Source: an uncultured Pseudacidovorax sp. (lineage in GTDB: Bacteria > Pseudomonadota > Gammaproteobacteria > Burkholderiales > Burkholderiaceae_C). Taken from it: DNA of 64,000 nucleotides. Below are positions 24,350 through 32,415 of this stretch, piece by piece. The position numbers were made by a program, and so were the translations under genes. Under the pieces are notes generated by a model that saw nothing but the letters and a program-made list of their open reading frames with translations, was not told where the DNA came from and made no database searches. Numbering within the stretch: the stretch's first letter is position 1; the number at the start of each line of letters is the position of its first letter. The DNA lies in NCBI RefSeq assembly GCF_913773995.1, contig NZ_CAJYES010000110.1, positions 28,832 through 92,831 of the forward strand, written 5' to 3'.

Positions 24350-25125
24350 GGTTCGGTGTTCTGGCGGCGCGCCGTGCGCCGTCCCTGGGGGGCGCGTCCG
24401 CCCTGCCGCAGCGCAGGCAGGTCGAGCACCCGCAGCCCACCGTACTCCACCTGTATGACACCTTGTGAGGAGAGCGCCATCAGCGACTCGTTGACTCGCT
24501 GGCGCGACAGACCCACTAGATAGGCCAGCTCCTGCTGCGTGATGCGCAGCATCTCGCCCACCCGCGGGAACAGCACCGGGTTGAACAGCGCCGCCAGGTT
24601 GCGGGCCACGCGGGCATCGGTGTTGTTCAGGCGGTCGATCTCCACCGCCGCGATGAACTGGCCCAGCCGCTCGTTGAGTTGGTTCATGACGAAGCGGTTG
24701 AAGCCGATGGAGTGGTCCAGCAGCCAGTGGAAGCTGTCCAGCGGCAGCCCGGCCACCACGCTGCGCCGCAGCGCGCTCACGTTGTAGCGGTAGGGCTCGC
24801 GCTTGATGGCCGTGCCTTCGCCGAACCAGCCGCCCGGCGACAGGCCGCTGTAGGTGACCTGGCTGCCGTCTGCGCGGTCGTTGCTCATCTTGAGCAGGCC
24901 CTCGATCACGCCGAACCAGTAGGTGGGGGCGCGGCCCACGCGGCAGACTTGATCGCCGACCTCGGCCTCGCCCACCACCAGCGCGGCCTCGGCCCGGCGG
25001 CGCTCTGCGGGTGCCAGCGCGTCGAGCCAGGGAATCGCCTGCAGCTCGGCCTCGGTGGCGGGGCGCACACGGTCGCGGATCCCACGGACAGTGGCCTTGG
25101 CGTTGCGTTGGCTTCGTTCGCCCAT
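24346..25125 (-). CDS. Crp/Fnr-family transcriptional regulator
   Basis: A 259-residue regulator. The cyclic-nucleotide-binding-like beta roll spans about residues 40-150 (PGGWFGEGTAIKREPYRYNVSAL) and the C-terminal HTH_Crp is ITQQELAYLVGLSRQRVNESLMALSSQGVI. There is no Cys cluster of the FNR type. ATG 25125 is chosen over an earlier start because it gives the compact family N-terminus. It is divergent from the acyl-CoA ligase/Liv operon with an inverted repeat in the 82-base gap, and coupled by ATGA overlap to the glycosyltransferase gene. It may control both directions. Confidence 0.9.
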   Translation of the reverse strand: MGERSQRNAKATVRGIRDRVRPATEAELQAIPWLDALAPAERRRAEAALVVGEAEVGDQVCRVGRAPTYWFGVIEGLLKMSNDRADGSQVTYSGLSPGGWFGEGTAIKREPYRYNVSALRRSVVAGLPLDSFHWLLDHSIGFNRFVMNQLNERLGQFIAAVEIDRLNNTDARVARNLAALFNPVLFPRVGEMLRITQQELAYLVGLSRQRVNESLMALSSQGVIQVEYGGLRVLDLPALRQGGRAPQGRRTARRQNTEP

Positions 25126-25157
25126 GGGGAAAGTCCCGAGAGTGGAGTCCCTAGGAT

Positions 25158-25173
25158 TGTCGTCACAACGACA
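25158..25173. promoter_or_regulatory. Candidate Crp/Fnr-type operator
   Basis: TGTCGT-CACA-ACGACA, a perfect 6-bp inverted repeat with a 4-base spacer in the divergent gap between the Crp/Fnr gene and the CoA ligase operon. The size is right for a Crp-family dimer. Confidence 0.6.
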
Positions 25174-25207
25174 CCACGGCGTCAAAGTGGCGCCTAAATT
25201 GCGCGGC

Positions 25208-27172
25208 GTGGAACCTCAAGCCAACACCTTTCCCCGCCTGCTGACGGCGCATGCGCGCCAGCGTCCGGATGCGCCCGCCGTGCGCGAGAAGGATCTGGGC
25301 ATCTGGCAGACCTGGAACTGGTCGCAGGCCGCGACCGAAGTGCGCGAGCTGGCCTGCGGCCTGGCCAGCCTGGGCTTCGCGGCCGGGGCCAACCTGGCCA
25401 TCGTGGGCGCCAACCGGCCGCACCTGTACTTCGCGGTGGTGGCGGCGCAGAGCGTGGGCGGCGTGCCGGTGCCGCTCTACCAGGACGCGGCTGCGGCCGA
25501 GATGGTGTTCATGCTGGACGACGCCGGTATCGAGTTCGTCTTTGCCGAGGACCAGGAACAGGTGGACAAGCTGCTCGAATGCCGCGAGTTGCAGCAGGCG
25601 GCCAACCCGGGCAGTGCCGGCCTGCGCACCATCGTCTACGACGACCCGCGTGGCCTGCGTCACTACGACCAGCCCGGCCTGATGAGCTACGAGCAGCTGC
25701 GCGCGCTGGGCCGGGCCTTCGATGCCGCCACGCCCGGCTTCTTCGACCGGGCCGTGGCCGCCGGCCAGCCCGACGACGTGGCCGTGATCCTCTACACCTC
25801 GGGCACCACCGGCCGGCCCAAGGGCGTGTGCCAGACGCACGCCAGCTTCATGTCCGCGGGCCGCGGCGGCGTCGAGACCGACCGCCTGGGCCCGGGCGAC
25901 GACATCATGAGCTACCTGCCCATGGCCTGGGTGGGCGACCACCTGTTCTCGGTGGCGCAGTGGCTGGTGGGTGGCTTCACGCTCAACTGCCCCGAGTCCG
26001 CCGCCACGGTGATGAACGACATGCGCGAGATCGGGCCGAGCTACTACTTCGGCCCGCCGCGCACCTTCGAAGGCCTGCTCACGGCGGTGTCGATCCGAAT
26101 GGAAGATGCCGCAGCCCCCAAGCGCTGGATGTACGCGAAGTTCATGGCCCTGGCCCGCCGCGTGGGCGCCGACATCCTGGCCGGCCGGCCGGTGGGCTTT
26201 GCCGACCGGCTGATGTACGGCCTGGGCAACCTGATGGTCTACGGCCCGTTGCGCAATGTGCTGGGCATGAGCCGCATCCGCGTGGCCTACACCGCGGGCG
26301 CGGCCATCGGGCCCGACCTGTTCCGCTTCTACCGCTCCATCGGCGTCAACCTCAAGCAGTTCTATGGCCAGACCGAGACCTGCGCCTATGTGTGCCTGCA
26401 GCGCGACGGCGACGTCAAGCTCACCAGCGTGGGCACGGCCGCGCCGGGCATGGAGCTCAAGATCGCCGACAGCGGCGAGGTGCTGGTGCGCGGCGTGTCG
26501 GTGCTCAAGGAGTACTACAAGCGCCCCGACGCCACCGCCGAGGTGCTGGACGCCGACGGCTACTTCCACACCGGCGACGCCGGCGTGATCGACCACGAGG
26601 GCCACCTGCGCATCATCGACCGCGCCAAGGACGTCGGGCGCATGGCAGCCGGCGCCATGTTTGCGCCCAACTACATCGAGAACAAGCTCAAGTTCTTCCC
26701 GCAGATCAAGGAGGCCGTGTGCTTTGGCCATGCGCGCGAGGAGGTCTGCGCCTTCATCAACATCGACTACGAGGCCGTGGGCAACTGGGCCGAGCGCCGC
26801 GCGCTGCCCTACGGCGGCTATGTGGACCTAGCGGGCAAGGCCGAGGTGCTGCAACTGGTGCGCGAGTGCATCGAGCAGGTCAACGCGGACCTGGCCGCGG
26901 AAGAGGGCATGGAAGCCACGCAGATCGCCCGCTTCCTGGTGCTGCACAAGGAGCTGGATCCGGACGACGACGAGCTCACCCGCACCCGCAAGGTCCGCCG
27001 CGGCTTCATCGCCGACAAGTACGCCGTGCTGGTCGAGGCGCTCTACGCCGGCAAGACCGAGCAGTTCATCGAGACGCAGGTCAAGTTCGAGGACGGCCGC
27101 ACCGGCAGCGTGAGCGCCACGCTCAAGATCGTGGAAGCGCGCTGCTTCCCGCCCGTGAAGGCTGCCGCATGA
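25208..27172 (+). CDS. AMP-dependent acyl-CoA synthetase (long-chain/aromatic acid--CoA ligase type)
   Basis: A 654-residue adenylate-forming ligase. The A3 phosphate loop is LYTSGTTGRPKGVC, the A5 region is KQFYGQTETCAY, A7 is YFHTGDAGVID and A8 GHLRIIDRAKDVGRMAAG; the lysine-bearing tail lies in RTRKVRRGFIADKYA. No ATG fits the family start, so GTG 25208 is taken (EPQANTFPRLLTAHARQRPD). It would activate a carboxylic acid with ATP and CoA. It opens an operon with a full Liv-type importer, suggesting uptake and CoA activation of the same acid. Confidence 0.9.
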   Translation: MEPQANTFPRLLTAHARQRPDAPAVREKDLGIWQTWNWSQAATEVRELACGLASLGFAAGANLAIVGANRPHLYFAVVAAQSVGGVPVPLYQDAAAAEMVFMLDDAGIEFVFAEDQEQVDKLLECRELQQAANPGSAGLRTIVYDDPRGLRHYDQPGLMSYEQLRALGRAFDAATPGFFDRAVAAGQPDDVAVILYTSGTTGRPKGVCQTHASFMSAGRGGVETDRLGPGDDIMSYLPMAWVGDHLFSVAQWLVGGFTLNCPESAATVMNDMREIGPSYYFGPPRTFEGLLTAVSIRMEDAAAPKRWMYAKFMALARRVGADILAGRPVGFADRLMYGLGNLMVYGPLRNVLGMSRIRVAYTAGAAIGPDLFRFYRSIGVNLKQFYGQTETCAYVCLQRDGDVKLTSVGTAAPGMELKIADSGEVLVRGVSVLKEYYKRPDATAEVLDADGYFHTGDAGVIDHEGHLRIIDRAKDVGRMAAGAMFAPNYIENKLKFFPQIKEAVCFGHAREEVCAFINIDYEAVGNWAERRALPYGGYVDLAGKAEVLQLVRECIEQVNADLAAEEGMEATQIARFLVLHKELDPDDDELTRTRKVRRGFIADKYAVLVEALYAGKTEQFIETQVKFEDGRTGSVSATLKIVEARCFPPVKAAA

Positions 27173-27218
27173 ACGCCCGTGCCTCCGTCCGAAGCGGCGC
27201 TTGCACCGAAGGTCCTCT

Positions 27219-28052
27219 ATGAACGCCACCACCGCCCAGGAGCTGGCCATGGCCGCCAGCGCACCCGTCACCGGGCGCCGCATCGGGGACGTGATCCTCG
27301 ACGTGCAGAACATCACCCTGCGCTTCGGCGGCGTCAAGGCGCTCACCGACATCAGCTTCGACGTGCGCGAGCACGAGGTGCGCTCGATCATCGGGCCCAA
27401 CGGTGCCGGCAAGAGCTCGATGCTCAACTGCATCAACGGCGTCTACCAGCCGCAGGAAGGGCAGATCACCTTCCGCGGCCAGACCTTCCGTCACATGAAC
27501 TCGCGCCAGGTGGCCGAGATGGGCGTGGCCCGCACCTTCCAGAACCTGGCCCTGTTCAAGGGCATGAGCGTGCTGGACAACATCATGACGGGCCGCAACC
27601 TCAAGATGAAGTGCGGCCTGCTGGCGCAGGCTTTCCGCCTCGGCCCCGCCGAGCGCGAGGAGATCCGCCATCGCGAGTTCGTCGAACGCATCATCGACTT
27701 CCTGGAGATCCAGGCCTGGCGCAAGACACCGGTGGGCCGGCTGCCCTACGGCCTGCAGAAGCGCGTGGACCTGGGCCGCGCCCTGGCCATGGAGCCGCAG
27801 GTGCTGCTGCTGGACGAGCCCATGGCCGGCATGAACGTCGAGGAGAAGCAGGACATGAGCCGCTTCATCCTGGACGTGAACGACGAGTTCGGCACCACCA
27901 TCGTGCTGATCGAGCACGACATGGGCGTGGTGATGGACATCAGCGACCGCGTCGTGGTGCTGGACTACGGCAAGAAGATCGGCGACGGCACGCCCGACGA
28001 GGTGCGCAACAACCCGGAAGTGATCCGGGCCTACCTGGGTGCGGAGCACTGA
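27219..28052 (+). CDS. ABC transporter ATP-binding protein (LivG family)
   Basis: A 277-residue ATPase of the second Liv transporter. Walker A is GPNGAGKSS, the Q-loop lies in ARTFQNLALFKGMSV, the signature is the variant LPYGLQKRVDLGRAL, and Walker B is VLLLDEPMAGMN with the H-loop EHDMGVV. An N-terminal extension of about 20 residues precedes the fold; ATG 27249 is an alternative. The gene lies 46 bases after the CoA ligase and one base before livH. Confidence 0.9.
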   Translation: MNATTAQELAMAASAPVTGRRIGDVILDVQNITLRFGGVKALTDISFDVREHEVRSIIGPNGAGKSSMLNCINGVYQPQEGQITFRGQTFRHMNSRQVAEMGVARTFQNLALFKGMSVLDNIMTGRNLKMKCGLLAQAFRLGPAEREEIRHREFVERIIDFLEIQAWRKTPVGRLPYGLQKRVDLGRALAMEPQVLLLDEPMAGMNVEEKQDMSRFILDVNDEFGTTIVLIEHDMGVVMDISDRVVVLDYGKKIGDGTPDEVRNNPEVIRAYLGAEH

Positions 28053-28053
28053 C

Positions 28054-28983
28054 ATGGGATTCTTCCTCGAAACCCTCTTCGGCGGCCTGATGGTGGGCAT
28101 GCTGTATTCGCTGATCGCGCTGGGCTTCGTGCTCATCTACAAGGCCAGCGGCGTCTTCAACTTCGCGCAGGGCGCCATGGTGCTGTTCGCGGCGCTGGCC
28201 ATGGCGCGCTTCGCGGAATGGTTCCCCAAGCTGCTGGGCTTCGAGAGCCTGCTGCTGGCCAACCTGCTGGCCTTCGTCGCCGCCATGGGCGTGATGGTGA
28301 TCGTGGCCTGGCTGATCGAGCGGCTGGCACTGTCGAAGCTGGTCAACCAGGAGCACATCACGCTGCTCATGGCCACGCTGGGCATCACCTACTTCCTCGA
28401 CGGCCTGGGCCAGACCCTGTTCGGCAACGACATCTACAAGATCGACGTCGGCATGCCCAAGGACCCGATGATGCTGTTCGAAGGCACCTTCGAAGGTGGC
28501 CTGCTGGTCAGCAAGGAAGACCTCATCGCCGCGGGGGTGGCGGCCGCCCTGGTGCTGGCGCTGAGCCTGTTCTTCCAGAAGACCTCCACCGGCCGCGCGC
28601 TGCGCGCCGTGGCCGACGACCACCAGGCCGCGCAGTCCATCGGCATCCCGCTCAACCGCATCTGGGTGATCGTGTGGTCGGTGGCCGGCTTCGCGGCGCT
28701 GGTGGCAGGGATCATCTGGGGTTCCAAGCTGGGCGTGCAGTTCTCGCTGTCGCTGGTGGCGCTCAAGGCCTTGCCGGTGGTGATCCTGGGTGGCCTCACC
28801 TCGGTGCCCGGCGCCATCATCGGCGGCCTGCTCATCGGCGTGGGCGAGAAGCTGTCGGAGATCTACCTCGGGCCGCTGCTGGGCGGCGGCATCGAGATCT
28901 GGTTCGCCTATGTACTGGCCCTGGTCTTCCTCCTCGTTCGCCCGCAAGGACTCTTCGGCGAAAAGATCATCGACCGCGTCTGA
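28054..28983 (+). CDS. Branched-chain amino acid-type ABC permease (LivH family)
   Basis: A 309-residue permease starting one base after the livG stop. Typical features are GLMVGMLYSLIALGFVLIYKA, the FNFAQGAM loop (LivH version of the NFAHG motif), and GGLTSVPGAIIGGLLIGVGE near the C-terminus. About eight membrane helices are visible. It forms the channel with the next gene. Confidence 0.92.
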   Translation: MGFFLETLFGGLMVGMLYSLIALGFVLIYKASGVFNFAQGAMVLFAALAMARFAEWFPKLLGFESLLLANLLAFVAAMGVMVIVAWLIERLALSKLVNQEHITLLMATLGITYFLDGLGQTLFGNDIYKIDVGMPKDPMMLFEGTFEGGLLVSKEDLIAAGVAAALVLALSLFFQKTSTGRALRAVADDHQAAQSIGIPLNRIWVIVWSVAGFAALVAGIIWGSKLGVQFSLSLVALKALPVVILGGLTSVPGAIIGGLLIGVGEKLSEIYLGPLLGGGIEIWFAYVLALVFLLVRPQGLFGEKIIDRV

Positions 28984-28992
28984 GGGACTGCC

Positions 28993-30057
28993 ATGCTGTA
29001 CAGAGAGAACGGACAGTTCAAGTCGAGCTACAGAGCCGACCAGCAGATCTTTCCGATCCTGCAGGACCGCGTCGCCATCCTCGCGCTGCTGGTGGTCGCC
29101 TTCGCCGCGGTGCCGGCGCTGGCTTCGGAATACTGGCTGCGCGCCATCCTCACGCCCTTCCTCATCCTCTCGCTGGCTGCGCTGGGGCTGAACATCCTGG
29201 TGGGCTACTGCGGGCAGATCTCCCTGGGCACCGGGGCGTTCATGGCAGTGGGCGCCTATGCGGCCTACAACTTCCATGTGCGCATCGAAGGCATGCCGCT
29301 GATCGCTTCGCTGCTGCTGGGCGGGCTGTGCGCCACCGGCGTGGGCGTGCTCTTCGGCATACCCAGCCTGCGCATCAAGGGCCTGTACCTGGCGGTGGCC
29401 ACGCTGGCCGCGCAGTTCTTCACCGACTGGGCCTTCCTGCGCATCCAGTGGTTCACCAACAACTCGGCCTCGGGGTCGGTGAGCGTGGCGGGGCTCAACG
29501 TGTTCGGCCTGCCGGTGGAGACGCCGGCGCAGAAGTACCTGCTGTGCCTGGCCTTCGTCAGCGTGTTCGCGCTGCTGGCCAAGAACCTCACGCGCAGCAG
29601 CATCGGCCGCGAATGGATGGCCATGCGCGACATGGACGTGGCCGCCGCCGTCATCGGCATCCGCCCGGTGTACGCCAAGCTCACGGCCTTCGCGGTCAGC
29701 AGCTTCATCGTGGGCGTGGCGGGCGCGCTATGGGGCTTCGTGCATCTGGGCGCCTGGGAGCCGGCGGCCTTCAGCATCGACCGCTCCTTCCAGCTGCTGT
29801 TCATGGTGATCATCGGCGGCCTGGGCTCGATCATGGGCAGCTTCTTCGGCGCGGCCTTCATCGTGCTGCTGCCCATCTTCCTGAACCAGCTGCCGGGCTG
29901 GTTCGGCCTGTCGATGTCGACGGCGCTGGCCTCGCACCTCGAATTCATGATCTTCGGCGCGCTGATCGTGTTCTTCCTGATCGTGGAGCCGCATGGCCTG
30001 GCAAGGCTGTGGTCCACGTTCAAGGAAAAGCTGCGGCTCTGGCCTTTTCCCCACTGA
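28993..30057 (+). CDS. Branched-chain amino acid-type ABC permease (LivM family)
   Basis: A 354-residue permease. After a polar N-terminus of about 35 residues the LivM core shows LAALGLNILVGYCGQISLGTG (the QISLG loop), SLRIKGLYLAVATLAAQF, the cytoplasmic coupling helix MRDMDVAAAVIGI, and GGLGSIMGSFFGAAF. It begins 9 bases after livH. It pairs with LivH to form the transmembrane pathway. Confidence 0.92.
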   Translation: MLYRENGQFKSSYRADQQIFPILQDRVAILALLVVAFAAVPALASEYWLRAILTPFLILSLAALGLNILVGYCGQISLGTGAFMAVGAYAAYNFHVRIEGMPLIASLLLGGLCATGVGVLFGIPSLRIKGLYLAVATLAAQFFTDWAFLRIQWFTNNSASGSVSVAGLNVFGLPVETPAQKYLLCLAFVSVFALLAKNLTRSSIGREWMAMRDMDVAAAVIGIRPVYAKLTAFAVSSFIVGVAGALWGFVHLGAWEPAAFSIDRSFQLLFMVIIGGLGSIMGSFFGAAFIVLLPIFLNQLPGWFGLSMSTALASHLEFMIFGALIVFFLIVEPHGLARLWSTFKEKLRLWPFPH

Positions 30058-30094
30058 GTTCCCGTCGTTCATGCCCAACCAGAAGGAGACAACC

Positions 30095-31417
30095 ATGAAG
30101 CTGAAATCCCTCGTCCTGGCCGCCGCGGCCGTTGCCACCCTTGCGGGTACGGCCGGCCAGGCCCTGGCGCAGGCCAAGGAGCAGTTCTTCCCGCTGCTGG
30201 TCTATCGCACGGGGCCCTATGCGCCCAACGGCACGCCCTGGGCCAATGGCAAGCAGGACTACATCAAGCTGGTCAATGCCCAGGGCGGCATCAACGGCGT
30301 GAAGATCGCGTACGAGGAATGCGAGACGGGCTACGCGACCGACAAGGGCGTGGAATGCTACGAGCGCCTCAAGGGCCGTCCGGGCGTGGCGGTGTTCGAT
30401 CCGCAGGCCACCGGCATCACCTTCGCGCTGACCGACAAGGTGCCGCAGGACAAGATCCCGCTCATCACGCTGGGCTACGGCCTGGGCGCGTCGCAGGACG
30501 GCAATGTCTTCAAGTGGAACTTCCCGCTCATGGGCAGCTACTGGACGGCGGCCGACGTCCTGATCCAGCACCTGGGCAAGAAGGAAGGCGGGCTCGACAA
30601 GCTCAAGGGCAAGAAGATCGCGCTGGTCTACCACGACTCGCCCTTCGGCAAGGAGCCGATCCCGCTGCTGCAGGAGCGCGCCAAGCTGCATGGCTTCGAC
30701 CTGTCGCTGATCCCGGTGACGGCGCCGGGCGTGGAGCAGAAGTCGGCCTGGTTGCAGGTGCGCCAGCAGCGGCCCGACTTCGTGCTGCTGTGGGGCTGGG
30801 GCGTGATGAACTCCACCGCGCTCAAGGAGGCCGTGGCCACTGGCTATCCGCGCGAGAAGATGTACGGCGTGTGGTGGGCCGGCGCCGAACCCGATGTGCG
30901 CGACGTGGGCGCCAATGCCAAGGGCTACAACGCGCTGGCGCTCAACACCTCTGGCACCGAGCCCAAGGTGATCCAGGACATCCTCAAGACCGTGCACGAC
31001 AAGGGCCAGGGCACCGGTCCGCGCGACGAGGTGGGCTCGGTGCTCTACACCCGCGGCGTGATCATCCAGATGCTGACCGTCGAGGCCGTCAAGCGCGCGC
31101 AGGAGCGCTTCGGCAAGGGCAAGGTCATGACCGGCGAGCAGGTGCGCTGGGGCCTGGAGAATCTGGCGCTCGACCAGAAGAAGCTGGACGCGCTGGGCTT
31201 CTCGGGCGTGATGCGGCCCATCAGCACCAGCTGCCAGGACCACATGGGTTCCAGCTGGGCCCGCGTGCACACCTGGGACGGCGCCAAGTGGGGCGGCATG
31301 TCCGACTGGTACCAGGCGGACGAGGCCATCCTGAAGCCGCTGGTCAAGACGACGGCGGACAAGTACGCGGCGGAGAAGAAGCTGACGCGCCGGGACACCG
31401 CTGATTGTGGCGCCTGA
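30095..31417 (+). CDS. ABC transporter substrate-binding protein (peripla_BP_6)
   Basis: A 440-residue receptor with a Sec signal peptide (LVLAAAAVATLAGTAGQALA, cleavage after ALA). The mature protein starts QAKEQFFPLLVYRTGPYAPNG and has the type I periplasmic fold (YHDSPFGKEPIPLLQERA). It differs clearly from LivK and resembles receptors found beside CoA ligases in beta-proteobacterial aromatic/aliphatic acid operons. ATG 30095 follows AAGGAGA. The last codons and stop lie within a perfect 10-bp hairpin. Confidence 0.9.
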   Translation: MKLKSLVLAAAAVATLAGTAGQALAQAKEQFFPLLVYRTGPYAPNGTPWANGKQDYIKLVNAQGGINGVKIAYEECETGYATDKGVECYERLKGRPGVAVFDPQATGITFALTDKVPQDKIPLITLGYGLGASQDGNVFKWNFPLMGSYWTAADVLIQHLGKKEGGLDKLKGKKIALVYHDSPFGKEPIPLLQERAKLHGFDLSLIPVTAPGVEQKSAWLQVRQQRPDFVLLWGWGVMNSTALKEAVATGYPREKMYGVWWAGAEPDVRDVGANAKGYNALALNTSGTEPKVIQDILKTVHDKGQGTGPRDEVGSVLYTRGVIIQMLTVEAVKRAQERFGKGKVMTGEQVRWGLENLALDQKKLDALGFSGVMRPISTSCQDHMGSSWARVHTWDGAKWGGMSDWYQADEAILKPLVKTTADKYAAEKKLTRRDTADCGA

Positions 31418-31429
31418 ACGGCGCCACAA
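31405..31429 (+). terminator. Perfect hairpin enclosing the stop codon of the binding-protein gene
   Basis: TTGTGGCGCC (31405-31414), loop TGAAC, GGCGCCACAA (31420-31429). The TGA stop of the binding-protein gene is exactly in the loop. No T-run follows, so it may stabilise the upstream mRNA or weaken read-through into the downstream ATPase rather than end transcription outright. Confidence 0.6.
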
Positions 31430-31475
31430 ACTGCGGTGCTCGTCGCACGCGCCGGCACTGAGGCACCCTCCCCAG

Positions 31476-31498
31476 CCCCTCCCGCCGGGCGGGAGGGG
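31476..31498. repeat. GC-rich palindrome in the gap before livF
   Basis: CCCCTCCCGCC (31476-31486) faces GGCGGGAGGGG (31488-31498), a perfect 11-bp inverted repeat around one base. Together with the hairpin at 31405-31429 it occupies most of the 150-base gap between the receptor and livF genes, a gap that is otherwise unusual in this compact operon. It may be a mobile intergenic repeat or an mRNA barrier. Confidence 0.55.
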
Positions 31499-31567
31499 CG
31501 CCTGCCAACACGCGAGACGGCGCGGTCGCAGTGATCGCCGCCACGTCCCGATGCCCGAAGGAAGTTC

Positions 31568-32380
31568 ATGAGCCAAGGCAATCCTCTCCTCGACGTCAAT
31601 GGCATCGAGGTCATCTACAACCACGTGATCCTGGTGCTCAAGGGCGTCTCGTTGCAGGTGCCGGAGGGCGGGATCGTGGCGCTGCTGGGCGGCAACGGCG
31701 CGGGCAAGACGACCACGCTGCGCGCCGTGTCCAACCTCTTGGCCGGCGAGCGCGGGGCGGTGACCAAGGGCAGCATCACGCTGCGCGGCGAGCGCATCGA
31801 GGCGCTGTCGCCGGCGGCGCTCGTCAAGCGCGGGCTGGTGCAGGTGATGGAGGGGCGCCACTGCTTCGCGCACCTGAGCATCGAGGACAACCTGATGACC
31901 GGCGCCTACACCCGCACCGACGGCAAGGCCGCGGTGGCCGAGACACTGGAGAAGGTCTATGCCTACTTTCCGCGGCTCAAGACACGGCGCACCAGCCAGG
32001 CGGCCTACACCTCCGGCGGCGAGCAGCAGATGTGCGCCATCGGTCGCGCGCTGATGGCCAACCCCAGCATGGTGCTGCTGGACGAACCCTCGATGGGCCT
32101 GGCGCCGCAGATCGTGGAAGAGGTCTTCGCCATCGTGAAGGACCTCAACGAGAAGGAGCGCGTGACCTTCCTGCTGGCCGAGCAGAACACGCGCATGGCG
32201 CTGCGCTTCGCCAACTACGGCTACATCATGGAAAGCGGGCGCCTCGTGATGGACGGGCCCGCCGACAGCCTGCGCGAGAACGAGGACGTGAAGGAGTTCT
32301 ACCTCGGCATGGGCGGCGCCGACCGCAAGAGCTTCCGCGACGTCAAGAGCTACAAGCGCCGCAAGCGCTGGCTGGCCTGA
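31568..32380 (+). CDS. ABC transporter ATP-binding protein (LivF family)
   Basis: A 270-residue ATPase completing the second Liv transporter. Walker A is GGNGAGKTT, the signature YTSGGEQQMCAIGRAL, Walker B MVLLDEPSMGLAP, and the switch LLAEQNTRMAL. It is slightly longer than usual LivF because of a C-terminal tail (GGADRKSFRDVKSYKRRKRW). It is followed 35 bases later by a PaaK-like ligase. Confidence 0.92.
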   Translation: MSQGNPLLDVNGIEVIYNHVILVLKGVSLQVPEGGIVALLGGNGAGKTTTLRAVSNLLAGERGAVTKGSITLRGERIEALSPAALVKRGLVQVMEGRHCFAHLSIEDNLMTGAYTRTDGKAAVAETLEKVYAYFPRLKTRRTSQAAYTSGGEQQMCAIGRALMANPSMVLLDEPSMGLAPQIVEEVFAIVKDLNEKERVTFLLAEQNTRMALRFANYGYIMESGRLVMDGPADSLRENEDVKEFYLGMGGADRKSFRDVKSYKRRKRWLA

Positions 32381-32415
32381 GGAACCCCACGCCCATCGAA
32401 CCCGCGCTGTTTGCC

